The notes under the pieces: model-generated | Databases searched by the model: none | The model's input: only the letters and a program-made list of their open reading frames with translations | What the model was told of the DNA's origin: nothing | Position numbers and translations under genes: made by a program | Source: Alishewanella tabrizica | Lineage (GTDB): Bacteria; Pseudomonadota; Gammaproteobacteria; Enterobacterales; Alteromonadaceae | Length of the DNA: 64,000 nt | Direction: 5' to 3' | Assembly: GCF_014652375.1 (NCBI RefSeq) | Contig: NZ_BMYR01000011.1 | Span: 1-64,000, forward strand | Shown: piece after piece, positions 46,901-56,321 of the stretch | How positions within the stretch are numbered: position 1 is the first letter of the stretch | Layout: every line of letters begins with the position of its first letter

Positions 46901-47695
46901 GTTTGTACACACCGTGTAAGCATAAAACGCAACTTTTGGCGCCACTCCAGATACAGAGTTAGCAACAGAGGTACCATGTCCTGCACCAGCAAGGCGAACA
47001 TCGTCAATGGGGTTAGGATCATTTCTTAAAAAGTCAAACCCGCCAACTATCTGTCCAATTGGCCATGCTGGTGGATTAGTTTGATCTGCTAATGCCGCAG
47101 CGTAGGCTTCAGCTGTTCCTGGACCACCAAGTAATTTATGGGTGTAATCCACGCCAGAGTCTAAAATGGCAACCCGAATACCTTCACCCGTGGCTTTACC
47201 TGAGGTCACGGTTTGAACTGCGCGAATATACTCCGCACTCGCTGCAACCATTGGTTTACTGTCATAAACAGGCAGGATATTTTTAACTGCACTGTGTTGA
47301 CGAAGCGCAGCTAACGCTTCTGCCGAAGCATTAATCACTAAACCGGCTGCCAGATGTTTAGTCGCTAATAATACTTCTGCATCCGCATCTACTGACATTA
47401 ATTCAAATGTCACTTCCTGCTGCAATGTTTCAGCAGTGGCAATATGTTGTGCCGCCAACTGCTGATTAAATTCTTCGCCTTGAAACGCGTCACTTGAGGC
47501 AGGGGCATTTAATAATACTAACCAAGCACTCGGCTTTTCAGCTTGTTCATCTAGCTCAACAGCAGTTTGATTCGACATAATCTCATGGACGCTTTGTCCT
47601 TGAGCAGCTCTAAATTGTTCTACACCTGCAATAGCGGATGTTGAAAGCGCAATGCCTACTGCCGAGGCAAGTAAGGTTTTTTTCATGTTCACCAA
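43937..47695 (-). CDS. Secreted S8 serine protease with PA domain and GlyGly-CTERM tail
   Basis: The 1252-residue preproprotein has a signal peptide (about 1-23), an I9-type propeptide (about 55-148), and a subtilisin domain with Asp179 (AILDSGVD), His240 (GHGTSVANSVSG) and Ser549 (GTSFSGP), interrupted by a protease-associated insert (about 395-495). Beta-rich domains follow, including cadherin-like repeats (about 1040-1220). The last 27 residues, GGSFGLFGLLLVPVLMLRRR with a basic end, are a GlyGly-CTERM signal, normally cleaved by rhombosortase in bacteria with type II secretion. GGAAGGAG fits a TTG start at 47695; an ATG three codons later is possible. Confidence 0.93.
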   Translation of the reverse strand: MVNMKKTLLASAVGIALSTSAIAGVEQFRAAQGQSVHEIMSNQTAVELDEQAEKPSAWLVLLNAPASSDAFQGEEFNQQLAAQHIATAETLQQEVTFELMSVDADAEVLLATKHLAAGLVINASAEALAALRQHSAVKNILPVYDSKPMVAASAEYIRAVQTVTSGKATGEGIRVAILDSGVDYTHKLLGGPGTAEAYAAALADQTNPPAWPIGQIVGGFDFLRNDPNPIDDVRLAGAGHGTSVANSVSGVAPKVAFYAYTVCTNTCPGLAQLRALEASMDPNGDGNLEDRVDIINMSLGGQFGSTQAMSGTQFLIQRAVKLGTNMVISAGNDGNVPFRVGGPSTTPNALSVGAMTHPTAAIGLFESTVIDGADAVMTASAFNRSFDFAFSSTTTPLVVIPGEYTACNPLAETVDLTGKAVLVSRGVCGFAQKVKVAQQRGAAFVIIANSNPGEAPIVAGGDDPELTIPSVMITKEVGDAIKAKLDAGDTVAYNIRSVARSGAGGIANFTSRGPSMDGLLKPEITAPGEAIDVARVGTATGTAKVNGTSFSGPITAGAVALLRGALPDRSALEIKATLMNSANLTVHRQPLGINPEAKLASISQIGAGLVDVEKAVNLPVAAWVNEAKFDTSQAALSFGLNSLDKVTSMTKRVTLKNFSNSAKTYNLRIQDRYADKTATGALSWNFPATVMVPAKQTIEFDVALTVDPSKLPEFVLRNGVFYEPLEAAAQMDNVEFDGALIFNDPSTSSDHDLHLVYHVIPKPVGKLALSGELVDGKVATKVTNTGVIAVEPFASTLVATSPANPNISPTHDIRAITFDVAEAEFCASGYAIYPTIHLGDGVTHLLQGNYSVDIDVNNDGIYNHTMNTLLLTRLGPTYAASPGVMVSFNTTFGTTSGFFGDVFHYAGSKQVMLESCFNHVGLTAADLGRTITARFRTNPDSFSLTYNPALTADQVTASVRLLPSPAVTFSSVAVPSQGPAAEGETDTAVTSFAPGESAFLQRPVGDNRSFVLLSAEAEAAAVADYSAQLQQPTVAASQVFSVNENAAVGTVIGQITATSDFRTAITEYVVLGSSTAAISVNAMGQIVVADTAALNFEAGMVKATFEVAALDSAAQVSAPVTVTVNINNIPDEVPVVTATVTTASVASGTAAGTALGTVTVQVREAGATLSSVTTNNPLFAVQNGQLILTRSPGRDDAKAHNITLTARDSAGLQATATANVTVTHKSSGGSFGLFGLLLVPVLMLRRRFNKKA

Positions 47696-47931
47696 GGTGT
47701 TACTCCTTCCAGATTATAATATTTTGCTCGGTTATTGCTTAGTCTGCTTTAAATTACAGATTATTATCCGAGCGATGGGTACAATTTTTACAGTAAAATC
47801 ACACCCTGCATTACCGTGAGAGTCAGTAATGTTGAGGACATTCTTGCCTCATTTAGAGTGTTTACCATTTTTTTTTCTAAATGTAATCATTTAAAGTGCA
47901 TTAACATGCATAACGGTTATGAAACTTACGT

Positions 47932-47969
47932 AAAAAAACGTCAAGCCAAATTGACAAATCTTGACGTTT
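47932..47969 (-). terminator. Terminator after envZ
   Basis: On the minus strand AAACGTCAAG (47969-47960) pairs with CTTGACGTTT (47945-47936) across a 14-base loop and a run of seven Ts follows. The remainder of the gap before the protease gene shows only its AT-rich upstream region. Confidence 0.72.
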
Positions 47970-47992
47970 CTAAATAAAAAACCACGTATTCA

Positions 47993-49303
47993 TTAAGCCA
48001 TCATTTTAACGGGTAGCCACACGGTAACAACTAATCCGCCATGAGCATGATTATGTAACCGAATTTCACCTTGATGCGTATCCACAATTTTCTTGATAAT
48101 GGCTAAGCCTAATCCGGACCCTCCACTACCGCGAGCTTCATCACCTTGCACAAAAGGCGTAAACATGGCCTGCATTTTATGCTCGGGTATGCCTGGGCCA
48201 TGATCCCGCACTTCAATATAGATGCGTTTCTGATTACGCTCATAGCCACTGCTAATTTCCAAAGCGCCATCACTGTAACGCAAGGCATTTTCCAATACAT
48301 TATTAAGTACGCGTTTCATCGCAATGCGCCGACAGCTGATCAGCGGTAACTGCGGATCCAAACGTGTTATTAACTCGCGTTGTTGTACTTGCTCAGCTTG
48401 CACGGTTTCATCAATTAAATCGTTGATATTGAGTTGTTGCAGCTCTTCTTGTTTATGATGACGTAAATAATCAATAAATTGATCAATAATGGCATTCATG
48501 TCATCAATGTCATTAATGATCCCCTCTCGGATCCAACTGTCAGGCTCTGTCATCATCTCTGAGGCTAAGCGGATCCGCGTCAGTGGGGTACGTAAATCAT
48601 GAGAGACGCCCGCCATCAGCAGCGCGCGATCTTGCTCTAATTGCCGGATCCCGCTCGCCATATAATTAAACGCTTTTGTTACCGCCGTCATTTCAGTCGC
48701 AATAGTATTTTCAGATAAAGGAGGCGGAAATTCGCCCCGCCCGACTTGAATCGCTGCTTGTTGCAAACTTTGTAAGGGCCGATTTAAATGCCGTGCCATC
48801 AACCAACCGCCAATGACACTTAACACACCTATCATTAGCAAATAAAAAGTTAACAATGGAAAGCTGGTTTCTTCTAATCCTGCTAGCGGCACACGCACCC
48901 AATACTCTGGAGCGCTACTCGCACGGACCCAAAATACAAAGTTATCGGTTTGTGCAATCCGCACCTCAGCATCAAGTTGGAGTTCTTGTGACATTTGTTG
49001 CGAAAAATAACTGTAAAAACTCGCATTCGCTAAACCCGCGCTCAATGCTTGTGCCTCGGTCAGTAATTGGGTTCCAGTAATCTGTTTAACATGGGCAGAC
49101 ACAACTGCCTGTTCTGCTAAAGAGAGCGTGGCTTGAGGCAACACCAAATTAACCTGCCGCGCAATTAAGTGGCTTATCTGCTGTGTACTGGGCTTAATGA
49201 CATAAAATGCGACCGAAAAATACGATACCAATTGATTAATCAGCAGTAAAATACCAATTAAGAATACCGTTTGACCAAAGGCACTACGCGGAAAGAAACG
49301 CAT
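47993..49303 (-). CDS. envZ: Osmosensing histidine kinase EnvZ
   Basis: The 436-residue kinase has membrane segments at about 12-32 and 150-170 that flank a periplasmic domain, a HAMP region, the phosphoacceptor H-box [19 protein letters not shown] with His235, and an ATP-binding domain with N, D and G boxes ([27 protein letters not shown]). It phosphorylates OmpR and overlaps that gene by one base. Confidence 0.97.
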   Translation of the reverse strand: MRFFPRSAFGQTVFLIGILLLINQLVSYFSVAFYVIKPSTQQISHLIARQVNLVLPQATLSLAEQAVVSAHVKQITGTQLLTEAQALSAGLANASFYSYFSQQMSQELQLDAEVRIAQTDNFVFWVRASSAPEYWVRVPLAGLEETSFPLLTFYLLMIGVLSVIGGWLMARHLNRPLQSLQQAAIQVGRGEFPPPLSENTIATEMTAVTKAFNYMASGIRQLEQDRALLMAGVSHDLRTPLTRIRLASEMMTEPDSWIREGIINDIDDMNAIIDQFIDYLRHHKQEELQQLNINDLIDETVQAEQVQQRELITRLDPQLPLISCRRIAMKRVLNNVLENALRYSDGALEISSGYERNQKRIYIEVRDHGPGIPEHKMQAMFTPFVQGDEARGSGGSGLGLAIIKKIVDTHQGEIRLHNHAHGGLVVTVWLPVKMMA

Positions 49304-50025
49304 TAATTTAAACGACCATCAGGCACAAACACATACCCTAGCCCCCATACCGTTTGGATATATCTGGGATTAGCGGCATCATCCTCCAACATGCGGCGTA
49401 AACGCGAAACCTGTACGTCAATGCTGCGTTCCATGGCTGAATAATCCCGACCGCGTGCCTGATTCATTAATTTGTCACGCGACAATGGCTCTCGTGGATG
49501 ACTCACTAACACTTTTAAGACAGCATATTCACCGCTGGTCAACGGCAAAGCTTGTTCACCCTTATACATTTCTCGGGTTGCTAAATTAAAACGAAATGGC
49601 CCAAACGCCACAATACTTTCTTCCTGACTGGGTGCGCCCGGCGCTTCTTTGGTTTTACGTCTTAACACTGCGCGAATGCGCGCTAATAATTCTCTTGGGT
49701 TAAAAGGTTTCGGTAAATAATCATCTGCGCCCATTTCTAAGCCGATAATACGATCCACTTCATCGCCTTTTGCGGTGAGCATAATAATTGGTATATCGTT
49801 TTCTTGTTGACGTAACTTACGGCAAATAGATAACCCATCTTCACCTGGTAACATCAGGTCGAGCACCAACAAATGAAAATGCTCTCGCTCCATCAAGCGT
49901 AGCATTTGCTCAAAATTAGCCACACTACGAACTTGGTAACCCTGCTCGACCAGATACCTTTCTAGCAAAGCGCGTAAACGTAAATCATCGTCTACTACGA
50001 GAATTTTTGTTGTTTCGGTGACCAT
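49303..50025 (-). CDS. ompR: Response regulator OmpR
   Basis: The 240 residues nearly mirror E. coli OmpR: receiver domain with Asp56 ([18 protein letters not shown]), switch lysine in [20 protein letters not shown], and a winged-helix DNA-binding domain ending in [16 protein letters not shown]. It controls outer-membrane and osmotic response genes. First gene of the ompR-envZ pair. Confidence 0.98.
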   Translation of the reverse strand: MVTETTKILVVDDDLRLRALLERYLVEQGYQVRSVANFEQMLRLMEREHFHLLVLDLMLPGEDGLSICRKLRQQENDIPIIMLTAKGDEVDRIIGLEMGADDYLPKPFNPRELLARIRAVLRRKTKEAPGAPSQEESIVAFGPFRFNLATREMYKGEQALPLTSGEYAVLKVLVSHPREPLSRDKLMNQARGRDYSAMERSIDVQVSRLRRMLEDDAANPRYIQTVWGLGYVFVPDGRLN

Positions 50026-50116
50026 ATCGTTATCCTTGTGCAGGTTTTAAAGTCACTATAAACGAAAATTATCGCTTTGCATTAATTCGGCTAGACAAAG
50101 AATGTTACAAAGTTTT

Positions 50117-50329
50117 TCAGTGGCTTGGTGCCTCTGTTTTAGGCGTTTTCTTTACAGGCGGATTCACCCAGTAAATCCGTGGTGCATGACTGGCGCGGCG
50201 CGACGCTCTTTCAACGTCTTTAACATACTCCTGATCAACTTTTACCTGTTCTGGTAAAGATCCCGTGCTACTGCATCCCGCTAAACTGATGACACCAAAT
50301 AGCACAACACTGACAGCAATCTTTTTCAT
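50117..50329 (-). CDS. Small lipoprotein of unknown function
   Basis: The 70-residue protein has a lipoprotein signal ending SLAGC (Cys19), then a basic, proline-rich tail with YVKDVERASRRASHAP. A ribosome site AGGAG lies before ATG. It is upstream of ompR on the same strand, about 90 bp away. I do not recognise the family. Confidence 0.75.
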   Translation of the reverse strand: MKKIAVSVVLFGVISLAGCSSTGSLPEQVKVDQEYVKDVERASRRASHAPRIYWVNPPVKKTPKTEAPSH

Positions 50330-50538
50330 CGTATTACTCCTTTAGCAAATTGGCCTTTCATACTGTAGCCGCTGTTGCTTTTTCCACCAAACATCTTGCA
50401 ACGCGTATTTTGCGTGTTTAGTTCCTCTGTTGGCTAAAAAGCTTTACGTTTACAGCTAACATAGCTGATAATCAGCAGCCAATTAGCCAAGACGCGATTA
50501 AGCGCTCTGCCCTTTTTCACATTAAGCGAAAGCATATC

Positions 50539-51036
50539 GTGAGCAAACCTGTCAGTAAAACGCTCTTGATTACCCGCGAGGGCTATCAAAACTTAAAAAG
50601 TGAACATGATGAACTTTGGTTCAAGAAAAGACCCGAAGTGACCAAGATTGTCACCTGGGCTGCCAGCCTAGGCGATCGTTCTGAGAATGCCGATTACCAA
50701 TATAACAAACGGTTGCTAAGACAAATTGATAGCCGTTTACGCTTTTTACGCAAGCGCTTGGAAAACTTAACCATTGTTGACTATTCACCCCAACAGGCTG
50801 GCCGAGTATTTTTTGGCGCTTGGGTGAAAATAGAAGATGATGATGGCAACACCTTACGCTTTCGTATTGTGGGCCCAGATGAAATTTATGGCCGCAATGA
50901 CTATATCTCTATTGATTCACCGATGGCTCGCGCGCTGTTAAAAAAGCACGTTGACGATATGGCCACGGTGCAAACACCTTCAGGAAGTAAAGACTGGTAT
51001 ATTCTGGACATTCGTTATCCAGATGCCGACAGTTAG
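50539..51036 (+). CDS. greB: Transcription elongation factor GreB
   Basis: GreB rescues backtracked RNA polymerase by stimulating transcript cleavage. The 165 residues (GTG start) have the N-terminal coiled-coil hairpin (about 10-80) with the acidic tip [11 protein letters not shown] (key residues D and E), and the C-terminal FKBP-like domain. The greB-tex order matches E. coli, and tex follows after 11 bases. Confidence 0.97.
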   Translation: MSKPVSKTLLITREGYQNLKSEHDELWFKKRPEVTKIVTWAASLGDRSENADYQYNKRLLRQIDSRLRFLRKRLENLTIVDYSPQQAGRVFFGAWVKIEDDDGNTLRFRIVGPDEIYGRNDYISIDSPMARALLKKHVDDMATVQTPSGSKDWYILDIRYPDADS

Positions 51037-51047
51037 CAGGAAAAATT

Positions 51048-53351
51048 ATGTCTATAATTGTTAAGCAAATTGCTGCAGAAATTGCTGCCCGCCCCGAACA
51101 GGTCGCTGCTGCTATCGCCTTATTAGATGAAGGGGCTACAGTACCTTTTATTGCCCGCTACCGCAAAGAAGTGACCGGTGCGCTGGATGATACTCAACTG
51201 CGCACCTTAGATCAGCGCTTAAGCTATCTGCGCGAATTAGAGGATAGACGCCAAGTCATCTTAAAAACCATCGCAGAACAAGGCAAACTGACGCCGGCGT
51301 TAGAGCAGGCGATCCTAAACGCAGACAATAAAACAGGGCTGGAAGATTTATATCTTCCTTACAAAACCAAAAGACGCACTAAAGGGCAATTAGCCATTGA
51401 AGCGGGAATACAACCTTTAGCCCATGCTTTATTAACCAATCCATTACTGCACCCCGAGCAAACCGCGCTGGAGTATGTGAATAATGATGCCGGCTATACC
51501 GATGCAAAAACGGTGTTAGAGGGTGCTAAGTATATTTTAATGGAGCAGTTTGCCGAAGATGCCACCTTACTGGCGCGCTTGAGACAATACTTAAGCCAAA
51601 ATGCGCAATTGCAAAGCACCGTAGCGGCAGGAAAAGAGGCGGAAGGCGCCAAGTTTAGTGACTATTTTTCACACAGCGAATTGCTGAAAAATGTGCCCTC
51701 ACACCGTGCCCTAGCGATGTTCCGCGGCCGCAACGAAGGCATCTTACAGCTACAATTAGTGCCAGATGCCAGCGCTGAACAACCGCATGCCATTTGCGAG
51801 CAGATGGTGGCAGAGCATTTTGCTATTCGGCAACTAGACCGACCGGCTGATGCATTTTTGCGCACAGTGGTGCAATGGACCTGGAAGGTCAAATTACAAC
51901 TTAGCTTAGAAAACGATTTACTGAATGAATTACGCGAACGCGCGGATTTAGAAGCAATTAATGTGTTTGCGCGTAATTTAAAAGATTTATTGATGTCTGC
52001 TCCAGCAGGCATGCGCCCCACGCTGGCCCTAGATCCGGGCTTACGCACTGGGGTAAAAGTCACGGCGCTAGACGAAACCGGCAAGTTACTTAACTACACC
52101 ACGATTTATCCACACCAGCCGCAAAATCAGTGGGATAGAGCACTACACATTTTAATTGCACTGTGCAAAGAGTATCAAATTGAGTTAATTGCAGTCGGTA
52201 ATGGTACCGCATCCCGCGAAACCGATAAGCTGGCAGGCGAAGTGTTAAAAGCCTTACCGCAGCAGCGGCTAAGTAAAATTATGGTGTCAGAAGCTGGGGC
52301 GTCGGTGTACTCGGCATCAGAATTGGCCGCACTAGAATTCCCAGAGCTAGATGTGTCGCTGCGCGGTGCAGTCTCTATTGGCCGTCGCTTACAAGATCCC
52401 TTAGCTGAGCTGGTAAAGATAGAGCCGAAAGCAATTGGGGTTGGCCAATACCAGCATGATGTTAACCAAAGCTTGTTAACCAAGTCGCTAGACGCGGTGG
52501 TAGAAGACTGTGTTAACGCGGTTGGGGTTGATCTGAATACCGCCTCTGCTGCGTTGCTGGCTCGGGTCGCCGGTTTGAACAAAACACTGGCCCAAAATAT
52601 TGTGCAGTATCGCGATGAACATGGTCGTTTTACCGAACGAAAACAGCTGCTAAAGGTTCCGCGACTGGGCCCGAAAGCCTATGAACAGGCAGCGGGTTTT
52701 CTTCGGATTAATGATGGCAAAAATCCGCTGGACGCATCTGGCGTGCACCCGGAAGCCTACCCACTGGTAGAAAAAATTCTGGCTGCGCATCAAAAAAGCG
52801 TGGAGCAAATTATTGGCAACAGCAGCTTCCTGCATAACGTTGAACCTGCTAAGTTTGTCGATGAGCACTTTGGTTTACTAACCATTGCCGATATCTTAAA
52901 AGAGCTGGATAAACCTGGGCGGGATCCGCGACCAGAGTTTAAAATGGCGACCTTTAAAGAAGGTGTCGAAAAACTGTCTGATCTAGAGCCTGGCATGCTA
53001 CTGGAAGGCGTGGTAACCAATGTGACCAACTTCGGCGCCTTTGTGGATATTGGCGTGCATCAGGATGGTTTGGTGCATATCTCGTCGCTGGCAGATAAGT
53101 TTATTAGCGATCCGCACCAAGTGGTCAAAGCCGGTGACATTGTTAAGGTGAAGGTATTGGAAGTGGATCAAGCGCGTAAACGGATTGCCCTGACCATGCG
53201 TTTAGACGAGCAAGCCAGTCCACGTAGTGAGCATACTGAGCGCAACACACCAGCAAAGGCTGTTAAAGTCGCTAACAAACCTGTGTTAGAAACCAGTAAC
53301 GCTGCTATGGGTAATGCTTTTGCCGCGGCGTTATCAAAACTGAAAAAATAA
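51048..53351 (+). CDS. tex: RNA-binding transcription accessory protein Tex (YhgF)
   Basis: The 767-residue protein has an N-terminal helical domain, a YqgF/RNase H-like domain with [13 protein letters not shown] (about 325-337), a helix-hairpin-helix region (about 500-560), and an S1 RNA-binding domain (about 645-720, [20 protein letters not shown]). Tex acts in transcript handling and stress resistance. Overall length matches E. coli YhgF (773). Confidence 0.97.
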   Translation: MSIIVKQIAAEIAARPEQVAAAIALLDEGATVPFIARYRKEVTGALDDTQLRTLDQRLSYLRELEDRRQVILKTIAEQGKLTPALEQAILNADNKTGLEDLYLPYKTKRRTKGQLAIEAGIQPLAHALLTNPLLHPEQTALEYVNNDAGYTDAKTVLEGAKYILMEQFAEDATLLARLRQYLSQNAQLQSTVAAGKEAEGAKFSDYFSHSELLKNVPSHRALAMFRGRNEGILQLQLVPDASAEQPHAICEQMVAEHFAIRQLDRPADAFLRTVVQWTWKVKLQLSLENDLLNELRERADLEAINVFARNLKDLLMSAPAGMRPTLALDPGLRTGVKVTALDETGKLLNYTTIYPHQPQNQWDRALHILIALCKEYQIELIAVGNGTASRETDKLAGEVLKALPQQRLSKIMVSEAGASVYSASELAALEFPELDVSLRGAVSIGRRLQDPLAELVKIEPKAIGVGQYQHDVNQSLLTKSLDAVVEDCVNAVGVDLNTASAALLARVAGLNKTLAQNIVQYRDEHGRFTERKQLLKVPRLGPKAYEQAAGFLRINDGKNPLDASGVHPEAYPLVEKILAAHQKSVEQIIGNSSFLHNVEPAKFVDEHFGLLTIADILKELDKPGRDPRPEFKMATFKEGVEKLSDLEPGMLLEGVVTNVTNFGAFVDIGVHQDGLVHISSLADKFISDPHQVVKAGDIVKVKVLEVDQARKRIALTMRLDEQASPRSEHTERNTPAKAVKVANKPVLETSNAAMGNAFAAALSKLKK

Positions 53352-53360
53352 CGCTCAATA

Positions 53361-53391
53361 CCTACTGCCCGATGCGAATATCGGCAGTAGG
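53361..53391. terminator. Hairpin between convergent tex and SprA-like gene
   Basis: CCTACTGCC (53361-53369) pairs with GGCAGTAGG (53383-53391), extended by CGAT/ATCG with one bulge. A moderately T-rich stretch follows on the plus strand. Confidence 0.6.
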
Positions 53392-53425
53392 TTACATTTT
53401 AACAAAAGTGGCAAAACGCGTCTGT

Positions 53426-54400
53426 TTACGCTTGTTGCAGGTATTGTGAAACACGCGGTTCGGTCGCAAGTTGATAGTAATCTTGAATCACTTGGCTACG
53501 CTGTTGCATTATTGCAGATTTTTCTAAACGTTCACGCTGTGGTAAAACAATACCCGCAATACTATTATCAAAAAGCTGGCTATCAATGGTTGGGCGACTT
53601 ATCGCGGGTGCAATAGCCTCTGTTTGCGGTTCTGCAACCACGCTAGCAACGTCTTTGGCGGATGTTGGCCGCGAAAGTTGTGCTGTTTTAGTCGCAATCA
53701 GTTCGGCTTGGGCCTGTAATAAACGATTTGTTGCCTCCGCAGCAATGCTACGATCAGCCGAAGACGGCTCCGCTGGCGCAAGCGCAGCAGCTTTTACCTG
53801 CTGCATTTTTTGAATAGTGGCTTGAGGATCGCCAGGTATCGCCGCCAAATCAATCTGCACCTCACCGCCAACCGCATAACGACGACCATCAGGACCTTGC
53901 TGATATTCATAGGTTGGCGCACCGGCATAACGACCGCCCACCGTAGCATGAGCCTGCTCGTGCGTTCTAACCTCTTGATCTCGAGCCTGTAACTCGCGAA
54001 TTTGTTGTTGCTCAGCGTCAGCTTGTTGATCAATTTCTGCTTGTTGCTCGGCACTGGTTTGTGGCGAAGCAGATTCAGTGCCAGCGGATTGCTGCTCAGA
54101 AGTTTGTTGTTCAGAAGCTTGCTGTTGTGAGGATTGCTGATCAGAAGGCGAATCATCTTCGCGCCCACGTATCGCCTGAGATGTTTCCGTTTCTCTGCCA
54201 CTGCTATCATACAACGTCACTACGCCACTAGCCGCATTTCGACTGCGTTCGTCACTACTCAAAGCACGTTCAGACGCGGCTTTTTCTGCATCACGAACCG
54301 GCTCCACCAACTCACGACGCTGCATATCGCGGCGCGCTTGCTCCGTTGGCGGATTAGCCGTATTCAGGCTAACATTTGGATAGTGCGAAGTGATTTGCAT
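53426..54400 (-). CDS. SprA-related family protein (putative metalloprotease)
   Basis: The 324-residue protein has a long polar region very rich in Q, S and E (about 60-140), then the SprA-related domain: RELQARDQEVRTHEQAHATV leading to GGRYAGAP (about 138-165), GPDGRRYAVGGEVQID and GDPQATIQKMQQVKAAALAP. The HEQAHA motif has the HExxH spacing of zinc peptidases. No signal peptide is present. It follows, after 19 bases, a small protein resembling flagellar rod/hook ends. The cellular role is unknown. Confidence 0.85.
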   Translation of the reverse strand: MQITSHYPNVSLNTANPPTEQARRDMQRRELVEPVRDAEKAASERALSSDERSRNAASGVVTLYDSSGRETETSQAIRGREDDSPSDQQSSQQQASEQQTSEQQSAGTESASPQTSAEQQAEIDQQADAEQQQIRELQARDQEVRTHEQAHATVGGRYAGAPTYEYQQGPDGRRYAVGGEVQIDLAAIPGDPQATIQKMQQVKAAALAPAEPSSADRSIAAEATNRLLQAQAELIATKTAQLSRPTSAKDVASVVAEPQTEAIAPAISRPTIDSQLFDNSIAGIVLPQRERLEKSAIMQQRSQVIQDYYQLATEPRVSQYLQQA

Positions 54401-54419
54401 ATTCAGTTAATCCAACGCA

Positions 54420-54719
54420 TTACACCCTAACATCAATAATACTGCCCAGCATCTCATCAGCTGTACGTAATGAACGGACATTAGCTTGGCCTTGTAGCTG
54501 TTGCTGCTCCAACCGGAGTAGTGATTGATTAATATCAACAGGGGCAGGAGACGTCGTCGCTGCTGCAGCCGGTTCTGCCGTGGCTTGCGCCGCAGCAGTT
54601 TGTTCAATGCTCCGATTTTGTTGTGTTTGTCGATTAATGTTAACGGCTTCTTCGGTAATACCGGCAGACGCACGTTGCAGGCCTTGCATGCCTGCTGCAA
54701 AAGCAGATTGTATTTGCAT
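54420..54719 (-). CDS. Small flagellar rod/hook-like protein
   Basis: The 99-residue protein starts MQIQSAFAAGMQGLQRASAG, like the N-termini of flagellar rod and hook proteins, and ends TADEMLGSIIDVRV, like their C-termini (ADEMLGTLLDIKA type). The middle is A/P/T-rich and short, with no globular domain. Terminal helices of this sort form the coiled coil of axial flagellar proteins. It lies 19 bases upstream of the SprA-related gene. No other flagellar gene is in the window, so the assignment rests on sequence likeness only. Confidence 0.65.
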   Translation of the reverse strand: MQIQSAFAAGMQGLQRASAGITEEAVNINRQTQQNRSIEQTAAAQATAEPAAAATTSPAPVDINQSLLRLEQQQLQGQANVRSLRTADEMLGSIIDVRV

Positions 54720-54786
54720 CGTCTTACTCCACTTTCATTACTTATCGCTTAGGCTAATTATTAACCAGATATCGCAAAAAAGAAAG

Positions 54787-55551
54787 CTAATCGATGCCGG
54801 CAATCACATTTTCTAACCATGCAACAAAGTCTGCAGGATGGGAAATAAACGGTGCATGAGACGCTTTATCAAATACGGTGAACGTGGCCTGTGGCAGATA
54901 TTGCTGTAGCGGCGCAATAATCGCGGCAGGCACTAAAGCGTCTAACCGTCCAAAGCACGCGCTAATGGGCTGTTTTAGATCGGCTAACGCCTTACGCAGA
55001 TCTTGTTCTGCCAATAATCGTAATGCACCTTGAACTGCACGTTTTTCAGGTAAAGGATAAGCAGCAATCGCGTGCCGTAATTGTTGGATATCCGCTTTCG
55101 CATGCTCAGAACCCATCGCTTGAATAGCCAAAAAACGCTGAATAGTCTGACCTAAATTATCCGTAAGCGCGTGCGCAAATTGCGTTAAGATTGCCGGCTG
55201 CATACCCGGCCAGTCTGGGGCGGCTAAAAAGCAAGGCGATGCAGCACACAAGGCCAATCGAGCCACTTTATCAGGATAGTATGTTGCCAAAGCGATTGAT
55301 AATAAGCCCCCAAGCGACCAACCACACACCACACTTTGATCCGGAATCTGCGCGGCTAATTGTGCGGTCACTTCTGCTAACGTGTAATCTTCAGGATAGA
55401 TACGCTGTTGCCCAAAGCCTGGTAAATCAGGAGTGATCAACGTATATTTTTCAACCAAGAACGGGCGAATACCTTGCCAAACACCACTGTTTAGCCCCCA
55501 GCCATGTAATAACACCAAGGGAGAGTGCGCAAAATTTTTCATCTCTGCCAT
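54787..55551 (-). CDS. bioH: Pimeloyl-[ACP] methyl ester esterase BioH
   Basis: BioH removes the methyl ester that disguises the pimeloyl chain, completing the pimelate step of biotin synthesis. The 254 residues show LLHGWGLNSGVW near the N-terminus, the nucleophile Ser79 in CGWSLGGLL, the acid in FGRLDALVP and histidine in KASHAPF. An ATG three codons later is also possible. bioH-gntX-nfuA order is as in E. coli, with an M14 peptidase inserted. Confidence 0.95.
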   Translation of the reverse strand: MAEMKNFAHSPLVLLHGWGLNSGVWQGIRPFLVEKYTLITPDLPGFGQQRIYPEDYTLAEVTAQLAAQIPDQSVVCGWSLGGLLSIALATYYPDKVARLALCAASPCFLAAPDWPGMQPAILTQFAHALTDNLGQTIQRFLAIQAMGSEHAKADIQQLRHAIAAYPLPEKRAVQGALRLLAEQDLRKALADLKQPISACFGRLDALVPAAIIAPLQQYLPQATFTVFDKASHAPFISHPADFVAWLENVIAGID

Positions 55552-55598
55552 GCTTATCTTATACCTTTAAACACATTATCCTTAAACACGGTTTTAGT

Positions 55599-56321
55599 AT
55601 GCCTCTACTTAATCAACTACGTTGGATCTGGCAGCAATGTTTACCTTCCCCTTGCTTATGGTGTCAGCTCCCTGTCGATCATCATCAACAGTTATTATGC
55701 CCATATTGCCAGCAAGCACTACCACAGTTACCGTATGAACTTTGCCATTATAACCTACTCTGGTTGCCTGCTGTACGGGCTGGGTTAACAGATACGGCTT
55801 TTGAACGGCTGCTAAGTGTAGGTTGGTATCACTTGCCTTTACAGCATTGGATCCGTCGTTGGAAGTTTCATGGCGACCACTTTGCGGGGGAATTATTGCA
55901 ACAGCTGTTTATCGCCTTATTGCAACAGTATCAGCAGCGTCAGTTGCCCTTGCCCGATGCGATTATGTATGTCCCCATGACCCCAAAAAAGCAAAGAAAA
56001 CGCGGTTTTAATCAAGCTCAACTGTTAGCAGAGTGCGCCGCAACGTTTTTGCAGCTTCCTTTACTACACGAGTTAAAACGTAACAAAGATTCTCCTAGTC
56101 AGGTAGGTTTGAATCGGCAGCAACGCCAGCAAAATCTAGCTGGCGTTTACAGCCTTAGCAAGCCAAGTGTTTTGCCTAAACACATTGCTATAGTCGATGA
56201 CGTAGTGACCACAGGGACCACGGCTAACCAATTAGCGCGACTTCTTAAACAGCAAGGGGTAACCGCATTAAGTTTATGGACGTTAGCCATTACCCCTCAG
56301 GCTGATCATTCCTCAGGCTGA
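55599..56321 (+). CDS. gntX: ComF/GntX-family phosphoribosyltransferase-like protein
   Basis: The 240 residues have an N-terminal four-cysteine zinc finger (CLWC about 19-22 and CPYC about 34-37) and a phosphoribosyltransferase-fold domain with the PRPP loop IAIVDDVVTTGTTANQLARL (about 191-210). ComF proteins take part in DNA uptake in competent bacteria and GntX in gluconate use in E. coli; the exact activity is unknown. Its end overlaps the convergent peptidase gene by 16 bases. Confidence 0.92.
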   Translation: MPLLNQLRWIWQQCLPSPCLWCQLPVDHHQQLLCPYCQQALPQLPYELCHYNLLWLPAVRAGLTDTAFERLLSVGWYHLPLQHWIRRWKFHGDHFAGELLQQLFIALLQQYQQRQLPLPDAIMYVPMTPKKQRKRGFNQAQLLAECAATFLQLPLLHELKRNKDSPSQVGLNRQQRQQNLAGVYSLSKPSVLPKHIAIVDDVVTTGTTANQLARLLKQQGVTALSLWTLAITPQADHSSG

